This document shows, piece by piece, positions 1-12,430 of a stretch of 64,000 nt of DNA. Both the position numbers and the translations under genes were made by a program. Source of the stretch: Petrolisthes cinctipes (taxonomy: Eukaryota; Arthropoda; Malacostraca; Decapoda; Porcellanidae); NCBI GenBank assembly GCA_033782935.1, contig JAWQEG010000003.1, forward strand, positions 5,096,501-5,160,500, written 5' to 3'. Each line of letters starts with the position of its first letter. Position 1 is the first letter of the stretch. Below the pieces are notes generated by a model that saw only the letters and a list, made by a program, of their open reading frames with translations, did not search any database and had not been told where the DNA came from.

Positions 1-2012
1 CACATATTGACTTTGGGCACCAAAAATATCGATTTTCAGCATGTTTTGGGCCTGAATTTTGAAAATACTCTAACACGGAGTAGGCATGTACAGATCGCTT
101 CTGGGACCCCAAAATATCGAATTTTCGGGTGTTTTGAGCCTGAATTTGAGATATAAACGGGTACTGAAGATGCATGCACATATCGACTTTTGTGCACCTA
201 AAAGATCGATTTTCAGTATGTTTTGAGCATGTATTTTGAAAATACTCTAACACGGAGTAGGCATGTACAGATCGCTTCTGGGACCCCTAAATATCGAATT
301 TTTGGGTGTTTTGGGACTGAATTTGAGATATCGACTTTTTGGCACCTAAAAGATCGATTTTTAGCATGTTTTTAGCCTATATTTTGAAAATATTCTAGCA
401 CTGTACAGATTGCTTCTGGGACCCCAAAATATTGAATTTTCGGGTGTTTTGAGCCTGAATTTGAGATATAAACGGGCACCAAATATATCGATTTTCAGCA
501 TGTTTTGGGCCTGAATTTTGAAAATACTCTAACACGGAGTAGGCATGTACAGATCGCTTCTGGGACCCCAAAATATCGAATTTTCGGGTGTTTAGGGCCA
601 GAATTTGAGATATAAACGGGTACAGAAGATGCATGCACATATCGACTTTTGGGCACCTAAAAGATCGATTTTCAGTATGTTTTGAGCATGTATTTTGAAA
701 ATACTCTAACACGTAGTAGGCATGTACAGATCGCTTCTGGGACCCCTAAATATCGAATTTTCGGGTGTTTTGGGACTAAATTTGAGATATCGACTTTTTG
801 GCACCTAAAAGATCGATTTTTAGCATGTTTTTAGCCTATATTTTGAAAATATTCTAGCACTGTACAGATTGCTTCTGGGACCCCAAAATATTGAATTTTC
901 GGGTGTTTTGAGCCTGAATTTGAGATATAAACGGGTACAGAAGATACATGCACATATTGACTTTGGGCACCAAAAATATCGATTTTCAGCATGTTTTGGG
1001 CCTGAATTTTGAAAATACTCTAACACGGAGTAGGCATGTACAGATCGCTTCTGGGACCCCAAAATATTGAATTTTCGGGTGTTTTGAGCCTGAATTTGAG
1101 ATATAAACGGGTACTGAAGATGCATGCACATATCGACTTTTGTGCACCTAAAAGATCGATTTTCAGTATGTTTTGAGCATGTATTTTGAAAATACTCTAA
1201 CACGGAGTAGGCATGTACAGATCGCTTCTGGGACCCCTAAATATCGAATTTGCGGGTGTTTTGGGACTGAATTTGAGATATCGACTTTTTGGCACCTAAA
1301 AGATCGATTTTTAGCATGTTTTTAGCCTATATTTTGAAAATATTCTAGCACTGTACAGATTGCTTCTGGGACCCCAAAATATTGAATTTTCGGGTGTTTT
1401 GAGCCTGAATTTGAGATATAAACGGGTACAGAAGATACATGCATTTATTGACTTTGGGCACCAAAAATATCGATTTTCAGCATGTTTTGGGCCTGAATTT
1501 TGAAAATACTCTAACACGGAGTAGGCATGTACAGATCGCTTCTGGGACCCCAAAATATCGAATTTTCGGGTCTTTAGGGCCAGAATTTGAGATATAAACG
1601 GGTATAGAAGATGCATGCACATATCGACTTTTGGGCACCTAAAAGATCGATTTTCAGTATGTTTTTTGCCTGTATTTTGAAAATACTCTAACTCTGAGTA
1701 GGCATGTACAGATTGCTTCTGGGACCCCAAAATATTGAATTTTCGGGTGTTTTGAGCCTGAATTTGAGATATAAACGGGTACTGAAGATGCATGCACATA
1801 TCGACTTTTGTGCACCTAAAAGATCGATTTTCAGTATGTTTTGAGCATGTATTTTGAAAATACTCTAACACGGAGTAGGCATGTACAGATCGCTTCTGGG
1901 ACCCCTAAATATCGAATTTTCGGGTGTTTTGGGACTGAATTTGAGATATCGACTTTTTGGCACCTAAAAGATCGATTTTTAGCATGTTTTTAGCCTATAT
2001 TTTGAAAATATT
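1..2012. repeat. 491-bp trimer segment with 10-bp-deleted M1
   Basis: The window opens inside an M1 (1-69), followed by a full M2 (70-246) and M3 (247-394). Anchors follow at 395, 854 and 1345. After each of them the M1 reads CTAGCACTGTACAG, lacking the 10 bp AGTAGGCATG or GTGTAGGCAT, so M1 is 166 bp. The 1345 unit is a tetramer (166+177+177+148) with an extra M2. Confidence 0.85.
395..528. repeat. M1 with 10-bp and 32-bp deletions (134 bp)
   Basis: This M1 lacks the usual 10 bp of its subfamily and a further 32 bp: AACGGG is joined directly to CACC near 475-480. The parent has GGG at both ends of the missing piece, so the deletion lies between 3-base direct repeats. The following CAAATATATCG variant recurs near 27441, which marks that copy as a close relative without the 32-bp loss. 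Confidence 0.85.
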
Positions 2013-2689
2013 CTAGCACTGAGTAGGCATGTACAGATTGCTTCTGGGACCCCAAAATATTGAATTTTCGGGTGTTTTGGGCCTGAATTTGAGATATAAA
2101 CGGGTACAGAAGATACATGCACATATTGACTTTGGGCACACAAAATATCGATTTTCAGCATGTTTTGGGCCTCAATTTTGAAAATACTCTAACACGGAGT
2201 AGGCATGTACAGATCGCTTCTGGGACCCCAAAATATCGAATTTTCGGGTGTTTAGGGCCAGAATTTGAGATATAAACGGGTACAGAAGATGCATGCACAT
2301 ATCGACTTTTGGGCACCTAAAAGATCGATTTTCAGTATGTTTTTGGCCTGTATTTTGAAAATACTCTAACACGGAGTAGGCATGTACAGATACCTTCTGG
2401 GACCTCTAAATATCGAATTTTCGGGTGTTTTGGGACTGAATTTGAGATATCGATTTTTTGGCACCTAAAATGTCGATTTTTAGCATGTTTTTAGCCTATA
2501 TTTTGAAAATATTCTAGCACTGTGTAGGCATGTACAGATTGCTTCTGGGACCCCAAAATATTGAATTTTCGGGTGTTTTGAGCCTGAATTTGAGATATAA
2601 ACGGGTACAGAAGATACATGCATATATTGACTTTGGGCACCAAAAATATCGATTTTCAGCATGTTTTGGGCCTGAATTTTGAAAATACT

Positions 2690-2773
2690 CTAACACGGAG
2701 TAGGCATGTACAGATCGCTTACGGGACCCCAATCGATTTTCAGTATGTTTTTGGCCTGTATTTTGAAAATACT
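2690..2773. repeat. Half-length M2 remnant (84 bp, 93-bp deletion)
   Basis: After CAGATCGCTTACGGGACCCC the sequence jumps to ATCGATTTTCAG, so the middle of the monomer is gone. The two joined places are equivalent positions of the two half-units (GGACCCCAAA-ATATCGA and GGCACCTAAAAGATCGA). The join is not exact to the base, so the remnant is 84 bp and not 88. Confidence 0.82.
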
Positions 2774-2949
2774 CTAACACGGAGTAGCCATGTACAGATA
2801 CCTTCTGGGACCTCTAAATATCGAATTTTCGGGTGTTTTGGGACTGAATTTGAGATATAAACGGGTACAGAAGATACATGCACATATTGACTTTGGGCAT
2901 CTAAAATATCGATTTTCAGCATGTTTTGGGCCTGTATTTTGAAAATACT
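2774..2949. repeat. M3/M1 hybrid monomer (176 bp)
   Basis: The head is that of type I M3 (CAGATACCTTCTGGGACCTC, then GGGACTGAATTTGAG). The tail is that of type II M1 (ATATAAACGGGTACAGAAG, then GGGCATCTAAAATATCG). The 29 bp normally absent from M3 are present. This is what an unequal exchange between an M3 and an M1 would leave, and it removes one CTAG anchor, making the surrounding unit 761 bp. Confidence 0.8.
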
Positions 2950-5900
2950 CTAACACTGAGTAGGCATGTACAGATTGCTTCTGGGACCCCAAAATATTGA
3001 ATTTTCGGGTGTTTTGAGCCTGAATTTGAGATATAAACGGGTACTGAAGATGCATGCACATATCGACTTTTGTGCACCTAAAAGATCGATTTTCAGTATG
3101 TTTTAAGCATGTATTTTGAAAATACTCTAACACGGAGCAGGCATGTACAGATCGCTTCTGGGACCCCTAAATATCGAATTTTCGGGTGTTTTGGGACTGA
3201 ATTTGAGATATCGACTTTTTGGCACCTAAAAGATCGATTTTTAGCATGTTTTTAGCCTATATTTTGAAAATATTCTAGCACTGAGTAGGCATGTACAGAT
3301 TGCTTCTGGGACCCCAAAAAAATTGAATTTTCGGGTGTTTTGAGCCTGAATTTGAGATATAAACGGGTACAGAAGATACATACACATATTGACTTTGGGC
3401 ACCAAAAATATCGATTTTCAGCATGTTTTGGGCCTGAATTTTGAAAATACTCTAACACGGAGTAGGCATGTACAGATCGCTTCTGGGACCCCAAAATATC
3501 GAATTTTCGGGTGTTTAGGGCCAGAATTTGAGATATAAACGGGTACAGAAAATACATGCACATATTGACTTTGGGCATCTAAAATATCGATTTTCAGCAT
3601 GTTTTGGGCCTGTATTTTGAAAATACTCAAACACTGAGTAGGCATGTACAGATTGCTTCTGGGACCCCAAAATATTGAATTTTCGGGTGTTTTGAGCCTG
3701 AATTTGAGATATAAACGGGTACTGAAGATGCATGCACATATCGACTTTTGTGCACCTAAAAGATCGATTTTCAGTATGTTTTGAGCATGTATTTTGAAAA
3801 TACTCTAACACGGAGTAGGCATGTACAGATCGCTTCTGGGACCCCTAAATATCGAATTTTCGGGTGTTTTGGGACTGAATTTGAGATATCGACTTTTTGG
3901 CACCTAAAAGATCGATTTTTAGCATGTTTTTAGCCTATATTTTGAAAATATTCTAGCACTGAGTAGGCATGTACAGATTGCTTCTGGGACCCCAAAATAT
4001 TGAATTTTCGGATGTTTTGAGCCTGAATTTGAGATATAAACGGGTACAGAAGATACATGCACATAATGACTTTGGGCATCTAAAATATCGATTTTCAGCA
4101 TGTTTTGGGCCTGTATTTTGAAAATACTCTAACACTGAGTAGGCATGTACAGATTGCTTCTGGGACCCAAAATATCGAATTTTCGGGTGTTTTGGGACTG
4201 AATTTGAGATATCGACTTTTTGGCACCTAAAAGATCGATTTTTAGCATGTTTTTAGCCAATATTTTGAAAATATTCTAGCACTGTGTATGCATGTACAGA
4301 TTGCTTTTGGGACCCCAAAATATTGAATTTTCGGGTGTTTTGAGCCTGAATTTGATATATAAACGGGTACAGAAGATACATGCACATATTGACTTTGGGC
4401 ATCTAAAATATCGATTTTCAGCATGTTTTGGGCCTGTATTTTGAAAATACTCTAACACTGAGTAGGCATGTACAGATTGCTTCTGGGACCCCAAAATATT
4501 GAATTTTCGGGTTTTTTGAGCCTGAATTTGAGATATAAACGGATACTGAAGATGCATGCACATATCGACTTTTGTGCACCTAAAAGATCGATTTTCAGTA
4601 TGTTTTGAGCATGTATTTTGAAAATACTCTAACACGGAGTAGGCATGTACAGATCGCTTCTGGGACCCCAAAATATCGAATTTTCGAGTGTTTAGGGCCA
4701 GAATTTGAGATATAAACGGGTACAGAAGATCCATGCACATATCGACTTTTGGGCACCTAAAAGATCGATTTTCAGTATGTTTTTGGACTGTATTTTGAAA
4801 ATACTCTAACACGGAGTAGCCATGTACAGATACCTTCTGGGACCTCTAAATATCGAATTTTCGGGTGTTTTGGGACTGAATTTGAGATATCGATTTTTTG
4901 GCACCTAAAATGTCGATTTTTAGCATGTTTTTAGCCTATATTTTGAAAATATTCTAGCACTGTGTAGGCATGTACAGATTGCTTCTGGGACCCCAAAATA
5001 TTGAATTTTCGGGTGTTTTGAGCCTGAATTTGAGATATAAACGGGTACAGAAGATACATGCACATATTGACTTTGGGCACCAAAAATATCGATTTTCAGC
5101 ATGTTTTGGGCCTGAATTTTGAAAATACTCTAACACGGAGTAGGCATGTACAGATCGCTTCTGGGACCCCAAAATATCGAATTTTCGGGTGTTTAGGGCC
5201 AGAATTTGAGATATAAACGGGTACAGAAGATGCATGCACATATCGACTTTTGGGCACCTAAAAGATCGATTTTCAGTATGCTTTTGGCCTGTATTTTGAA
5301 AATACTCTAACACGGAGTAAGCATGTACAGATACCTTCTGGGACCTCTAAATATCGAATTTTCGGGTGTTTTGGGACTGAATTTGAGATATCGATTTTTT
5401 GGCACCTAAAATGTCGATTTTTAGCATGTTTTTAGCCTATATTTTGAAAATATTCTAGCACTGTGTAGGCATGTACAGATTGCTTCTGGGACCCCAAAAT
5501 ATTGAATTTTCGGGTGTTTTGAGCCTGAATTTGAGATATAAACGGGTACAGAAGATAAATGCACATATTGACTTTGGGCATCTAAAATATCGATTTTCAG
5601 CATGTTATGGGCCTGTATTTTGAAAATACTCTAACACTGAGTAGGCATGTACAGATTGCTTCTGGGACCCCAAAATATTGAATTTTCGGGTGTTTTGAGC
5701 CTGAATTTGAGATATAAACGGGTACTGAAGATGCATTCACATATCGATTTTAGGCACCTAAAAGATCGATTTTCAGTATGTTTTTGGCCTGTATTTTGAA
5801 AATACTCTATCACGGAGTAGGCTTGTACAGATACCTTCTGGGACCTCTAAATATCGAATTTTCGGGTGTTTTGGGACTGAATTTGATATATCGATTTTTT

Positions 5901-7389
5901 GGCACCTAAAATGTTGATTTTTAGCATGTTTTTAGCCTATATTTTGAAAATATTCTAGCACTGTGTAGGCATGTACAGATTGCTTCTGGGACCCCAAAAT
6001 ATTGAATTTTCGGGTGTTTTGAGCCTGAATTTGAGATATAAACGGGTATAGAAGATACATGCACATATTGACTTTGGGCATCTAAAATATCGATTTTCAG
6101 CATGTTTTGGGCCTGTATTTTGAAAATACTCAAACACTGAGTAGGCATGTACAGATTGCTTCTGGGACCCCAAAATATTGAATTTTCGGGTGTTTTGAGC
6201 CTGAAATTGAGATATAAACGGGTACTGAAGATGCTTACACATATCGACTTTTGTGCACCTAAAAGATCGATTTTCAATATGTTTTGAGCATGTATTTTGA
6301 AAATACTCTAACACGGAGTAGGCATGTACAGATCGCTTCTGGGACCCCTAAATATCGAATTTTCGGGTGTTTTGGGACTGAATTTGAGATATCGACTTTT
6401 TGGCACCTAAAAGATCGATTTTTAGCATGTTTTTAGCCTATATTTTGAAAATATTCTAGCACTGAGTAGGCATGTACAAATTGCTTCTGGGACCCTAAAA
6501 TATTGAATTTTCGGGTGTTTTGAGCCTGAATTTGAGATATAAACGGGTATAGAAGATACATGCACATATTGACTTTGGGCACCAAAAATATCGATTTTCA
6601 GCATGTTTTGGGCCTGAATTTTGAAAATACTCTAACACGGAGTAGGCATGTACAGATCGCTTCTGGGACCCCAAAATATCGAATTTTCGGGTGTTTAGGG
6701 CCAGAATTTGAGATATAAACGGGTACAGAAGATGCATGCACATATCGACTTTTGGGCACCTAAAAGATCGATTTTCAGTATGTTTTTGGCCTGTATTTTG
6801 AAAATACTCTAACACGGAGTAGGCATGTACAGATACCTTCTGGGACCTCTAAATATCGAATTTTCGGGTGTTTTGGGACTGAATTTGAGATATCGATTTT
6901 TTGACACCTAAAATGTCGATTTTTAGCATGTTTTTAGCCTATATTTTGAAAATATTCTAGCACTGTGTAGGCATGTACAGATTGCTTCTGGGACCCCAAA
7001 ATATTGAATTTTCGGGTGTTTTGAGCCTGAATTTGAGATATAAACGGGTACAGAAAATACATGCGCATATTGACTTTGGGCATGTAAAATATCGATTTTC
7101 AGCATGTTTTGGGCCTGTATTTTGAAAATACTCTAACACTGAGTAGGCATGTACAGATTGCTTCTGGGACCCCAAAATATTGAATTTTTGGGTGTTTTGA
7201 GCCTGAATTTGAGATATAAACGGGTACTGAAGATGCATGCACATATCGACTTTTGTGCACCTAAAAGATCGATTTTCAGTATGTTTTGAGCATGTATTTT
7301 GAAAATACTCTAACACGGAGTAGGCATGTACAGATCGCTTGTGGGACCCCTAAATATCGAATTTTCGGGTGTTTTGGGACTGAATTTGA

Positions 7390-8706
7390 GAAATCGACTT
7401 TTTGGCACCTAAAAGATCGATTTTTAGCATGTTTTTAGCCTATATTTTGAAAATATTCTAGCACTGAGTAGGCATGTACAGATTGCTTCTGGGACCCCAA
7501 AATATTGAATTTTCGGATGTTTTGAGCTTGAATTTGAGATATAAACGGGTACAGAAGATACATGCACATATTGACTTTGGGCATCTAAAATATCGATTTT
7601 CAGCTTGTTTTGGGCCTGTATTTTGAAAATACTTTAACACTGAGTAGGCATGTACAGATTGCTTCTGGGACCCAAAATATCGAATTTTCGGGTGTTTTGG
7701 GACTGAATTTGAGATATCGACTTTTTGGCACCTAAAAGATCGATTTTTAGCATGTTTTTAGCCTATATTTTGAAAATATTCTAGCACTGTGTACAGATTG
7801 CTTCTGGGACCCCAAAATATTGAATTTTCGGGTGTTTTGAGCCTGAATTTAAGATATAAACGGGTACAGAAGATACATGCACATATTGACTTTGGGCACC
7901 AAAATTATCGATTTTCAGCATGTTTTGGGCCTCAATTTTGAAAATACTCTAACACGGAGTAGGCATGTACAGATCGCTTCTGGGACCCCAAAATATCGAA
8001 TTTTCGGGTGTTTAGGGCCAGAATTTGAGATATAAACGGGTACAGAAGATGCATGCACATATCGACTTTTGGGCACCTGAAAGATCGATTTTCAGTATGT
8101 TTTTGGCCTGTATTTTGAAAATACTCTAACACGGAGTAGGCATGTACAGATACCTTCTGGGACCTCTAAATATCGAATTTTCGGGTGTTTTGGGATTGAA
8201 TTTGAGATATCGATTTATTGGCACCTAAAATGTCGATTTTTAGCATGTTTTTCGCCTATATTTTGAAAATATTCTAGCACTGTGTAGGCATGTACAGATT
8301 GCTTCTGGGACCCCAAAATATTGAATTTTCGGGTGTTTTGAGCCTGAATTTGAGATATAAACGGGTACAGAAGATACATGCACATATTGACTTTGGGCAT
8401 CTAAAATATCGATTTTCAGCATGTTTTGGGCCTGTATTTTGAAAATACTCTAACACTGAGTAGGCATGTACAGATTGCTTCTGGGACCCCAAAATATTGA
8501 ATTTTCGGGTGTTTTGAGCCTGAATTTGAGATATAAACGGGTACTGAAGATGCATGCACATATCGACTTTTGTGCACCTAAAAGATCGATTTTCAGTATG
8601 TTTTGAGCATGTATTTTGAAAATACTCTAACACGGAGTAGGCATGTACAGATCGCTTCTGGGACCCCTAAATATCGAATTTTCGGGTGTTTTGGGACTGA
8701 ATTTGA
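7390..8706. repeat. 1,317-bp duplication, copy 1
   Basis: Anchors 7458, 7781 and 8274 (intervals 323, 493, 501) repeat exactly as 8775, 9098 and 9591. Variants that are rare elsewhere are shared: CAGCTTGTTTTGGG, ACTTTAACAC, CAAAATTATCG, GGCCTCAATTTTG, CACCTGAAAG, GGGATTGAATTTG, GATTTATTGGC and GTTTTTCGCC. Both copies have an M1 reading CACTGTGTACAG, an 8-bp deletion separate from the commoner 10-bp one. Boundaries are approximate. Confidence 0.85.
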
Positions 8707-10023
8707 GAAATCGACTTGTTGGCACCTAAAAGATCGATTTTTAGCATGTTTTTAGCCTATATTTTGAAAATATTCTAGCACTGAGTAGGCATGTACAGAT
8801 TGCTTCTGGGACCCCAAAATATTGAATTTTCGGATGTTTTGAGCTTGAATTTGAGATATAAACGGGTACAGAAGATACATGCACATATTGACTTTGGGCA
8901 TCTAAAATATCGATTTTCAGCTTGTTTTGGGCCTGTATTTTGAAAATACTTTAACACTGAGTAGGCATGTACAGATTGCTTCTGGGACCCAAAATATCGA
9001 ATTTTCGGGTGTTTTGGGACTGAATTTGAGATATCGACTTTTTGGCACCTAAAAGATCGATTTTTAGCATGTTTTTAGCCTATATTTTGAAAATATTCTA
9101 GCACTGTGTACAGATTGCTTCTGGGACCCCAAAATATTGAATTTTCGGGTGTTTTGAGCCTGAATTTAAGATATAAACGGGTACAGAAGATACATGCACA
9201 TATTGACTTTGGGCACCAAAATTATCGATTTTCAGCATGTTTTGGGCCTCAATTTTGAAAATACTCTAACACGGAGTAGGCATGTACAGATCGCTTCTGG
9301 GACCCCAAAATATCGAATTTTCGGGTGTTTAGGGCCAGAATTTGAGATATAAACGGGTACAGAAGATGCATGCACATATCGACTTTTGGGCACCTGAAAG
9401 ATCGATTTTCAGTATGTTTTTGGCCTGTATTTTGAAAATACTCTAACACGGAGTAGGCATGTACAGATACCTTCTGGGACCTCTAAATATCGAATTTTCG
9501 GGTGTTTTGGGATTGAATTTGAGATATCGATTTATTGGCACCTAAAATGTCGATTTTTAGCATGTTTTTCGCCTATATTTTGAAAATATTCTAGCACTGT
9601 GTAGGCATGTACAGATTGCTTCTGGGACCCCAAAATATTGAATTTTCGGGTGTTTTGAGCCTGAATTTGAGATATAAACGGGTACAGAAGATACATGCAC
9701 ATATTGACTTTGGGCATCTAAAATATCGATTTTCAGCATGTTTTGGGCCTGTATTTTGAAAATACTCTAACACTGAGTAGGCATGTACAGATTGCTTCTG
9801 GGACCCCAAAATATTGAATTTTCGGGTGTTTTGAGCCTGAATTTGAGATATAAACGGGTACTGAAGATGCATGCACATATCGACTTTTGTGCACCTAAAA
9901 GATCGATTTTCAGTATGTTTTGAGCATGTATTTTGAAAATACTCTAACACGGAGTAGGCATGTACAGATCGCTTCTGGGACCCCTAAATATCGAATTTTC
10001 GGGTGTTTTGGGACTGAATTTGA
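8707..10023. repeat. 1,317-bp duplication, copy 2
   Basis: This is the tandem partner of the segment just upstream. Few differences are visible: upstream the M3 at the left edge reads GAGAAATCGACTTTTTGG and the matching one near 8706 reads GAGAAATCGACTTGTTGG, while the copy 2 right edge near 10023 reads GAGATATCGAC, which marks the end of homology. Confidence 0.83.
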
Positions 10024-10454
10024 GATATCGACTTTTTGGCACCTAAAAGATCGATTTTTAGCATGTTTTTAGCCTATATTTTGAAAATATTCTAGCACTG
10101 AGTAGGCATGTACAGATTGCTTCTGGGGCCCCAAAATATTGAATTTTCGGGTGTTTTGAGCCTGAATTTGAGATATAAACGGGTACAGAAGATACATGCA
10201 CATATTGACTTTGGGCACCAAAAATATCGATTTTCTGCATGTTTTGGGCCTGAATTTTGAAAATACTCTAACACGGAGTAGGCATGTACAGATCGCTTCT
10301 GGGACCCCAAAATATGGAATTTTCGGGTGTTTAGGGCCAGAATTTGAGATATAAACGGGTACAGAAGATGAATGCACATATCGACTTTTGGGCCCCTAAA
10401 AGATCGATTTTCAGTATGTTTTTGGCCTGTATTTTGAAAATACTCTAACACGGA

Positions 10455-12430
10455 GTAGGCATGTACAGATACCTTCTGGGACCTCTAAATATCGAATTTT
10501 CGGGTGTTATGGGACTGAATTTGAGATATCGATTTTTTGGCACCAATAATATCGATTTTTAGCATGTTTTTAGCCTATATTTTGAAAATATTCTAGCACT
10601 GTGTAGGCATGTAAAGATTGCTTCTGGGACCCCAAAATATTGAATTTTCGGGTGTTTTGAGCCTGAATTTGAGATATAAACGGGTACAGAAGATACATGC
10701 ACATATTGACTTTGGGCATCTAAAATATCGATTTTCAGCATGTTTTGGGCTTGTATTTTGAAAATACTCTAACACTGAGTAGGCATGTCCAGATTGCTTC
10801 TGGGACCCCAAAATATTGAATTTTCGGGTGTTTTGAGCCTGAATTTGAGATATAAACGGATACTGAAGATGCATGCACATATCGACTTTTGTGCACCTAA
10901 AAGATCGATTTTCAGTATGTTTTGAGCATGTATTTTGAAAATACTCTAACATGGAGTAGGCATGTACAGATCGCTTCTGGGACCCCTAAATATCGAATTT
11001 TCGGTTGTTTTGGACTGAATTTGAGATATCGACTTTTTGGCACCTAAAAGATCGATTTTTAGCATGTTTTTAGCCTATATTTTGAAAATATTCTAGCACT
11101 GAGTAGGCATGTACAGATCGCTTCTGGGACCTCAAAATATCGAATTTTCGGGTGTTTAGGGCCAGAATTTGAAATATAAACGGGTACAGAAGATGCATGC
11201 ACATATCGACTTTTGGGCACCTAAAAGATCGATTTTCAGTATGTTTTTGGCCTGTATTTTGAAAATACTCTAACACAGAGTAGGCATGTACAGATACCTT
11301 CTGGGACCTCTAAATATCGAATTTTCGGGTGTTTTGGGACTGAATTTGAGATATCAATTTTTTGGCACCTAAAATGTCGATTTTTAGCATGTTTTTAGCC
11401 TATATTTTGAAAATATTCTAGCCCTGTGTAGGCATGTACAGATTGCTTCTGGGACCCCAAAATATTGAATTTTCGGGTGTTTTGAGCCTGAATTTGAGAT
11501 ATAAACGGGTACAGAAGATACATGCACATATTGACTTTGGGCATCTAAAATATCGATTTTCAGCATGTTTTGGGCCTGTATTTTGAAAATACTCTAACAC
11601 TGAGTAGGCATGTACAGATTGCTTCTGGGACCCCAAAATATTGAATTTTCGGGTGTTTTGAGCCTGAATTTGAGATATAAACGGGTACTGAAGATGCATG
11701 CACATATCGACTTTTGTGCACCTAAAAGATCGATTTTCAGTATGTTTTGAGTATGTATTTTGAAAATACTCTAACATAGAGTAGGCATGTACAGATCGCT
11801 TCTGGGACCCCTAAATATCGAATTTTCGGGGGTTTTTGGGACTGAATTTGAGATATCGACTTTTTGGCACCTAAAAGATCGATTTTTAGCATGTTTTTAG
11901 CCTATATTTTGAAAATATTCTAGCACTGAGTAGGCATGTACAGATCGCTTCTGGGACCCCAAAATATCGAATTTTCGGGTGTTTAGAGCCAGAATTTGAG
12001 ATATAAACGGGTACAGAAGATGCATGCACATATCGACTTTTGGGCACCTAAAAGATCGATTTTCAGTATGTTTTTGGCCTGTATTTTGAAAATACTCTAA
12101 CACGGAGTAAGCATGTACAGATACCTTCTGGGACCTCTAAATATCGAATTTTCGGGTGTTTTGGGACTGAATTTGAGATATCGATTTTTTGGCACCTAAA
12201 ATGTCGATTTTTAGCATGTTTTTAGCCTATATTTTGAAAATATTCTAGTACTGTGTAGGCATGTACAGATTGTTTCTGGGACCCCAAAATATTGAATTTT
12301 CGGGTGTTTTGAGCCTGAATTTGAGATATAAACGGGTACAGAAGATACATGCACATATTGACTTTGGGCACCAAAAATATCGATTTTCAGCATGTTTTGG
12401 GCCTGAATTTTGAAAATACTCTAACACGGA
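10455..12430. repeat. 1,976-bp segment A, copy 1
   Basis: The segment opens with the private marks GTGTTATGGGACTG and CACCAATAATATCG (near 10507-10555). Anchor intervals are 500, 325, 502, 325 and 324 bp, starting at 10593. It is followed directly by a second copy at an offset of 1,976 bp. Marks shared only with that copy are GGTTGTTTTGGACTG (one G lost), GGGACCTCAAAATATCG and CTAGCCCTGTG. Confidence 0.85.

Larger units (their letters stand above)
2013..7457. repeat. Irregular 501-bp trimer segment
   Basis: Anchors are at 2013, 2514, 3275, 3953, 4276, 4954, 5455, 5955, 6456 and 6957. Intervals of 501 or 500 bp are normal trimers. The 2514 unit (761 bp) holds a half-length M2 and a hybrid monomer. 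The 3275 and 4276 units (678 bp) are tetramers and the 3953 unit (323 bp) is an M1+M3 dimer. Full-length M1 monomers (with the GTAGGCATG tag) are the rule here. Confidence 0.82.

Noticed and set aside
1311..1871. Long minus-strand open frame (186 codons), the longest of many similar ones, with a repeated peptide beginning MLEYFQNT.
   Set aside because: The 177-bp and 501-bp periods are multiples of three and the strand is poor in stop codons, so frames stay open by chance. Two frames are often open at once, single-base indels break them freely, and there is no sign of codon-level constraint.
2618..2860. Plus-strand open frame of 80 codons.
   Set aside because: It exists only because a 93-bp deletion joined two frames in the damaged M2 at 2690-2773. 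No start context, homologue or neighbouring gene supports it.
4276..4812. Minus-strand open frame of 178 codons over a tetramer.
   Set aside because: It is the satellite period read as protein; the frame ends where a monomer of 176 bp or a CTAG boundary shifts or stops it, not at gene-like borders.
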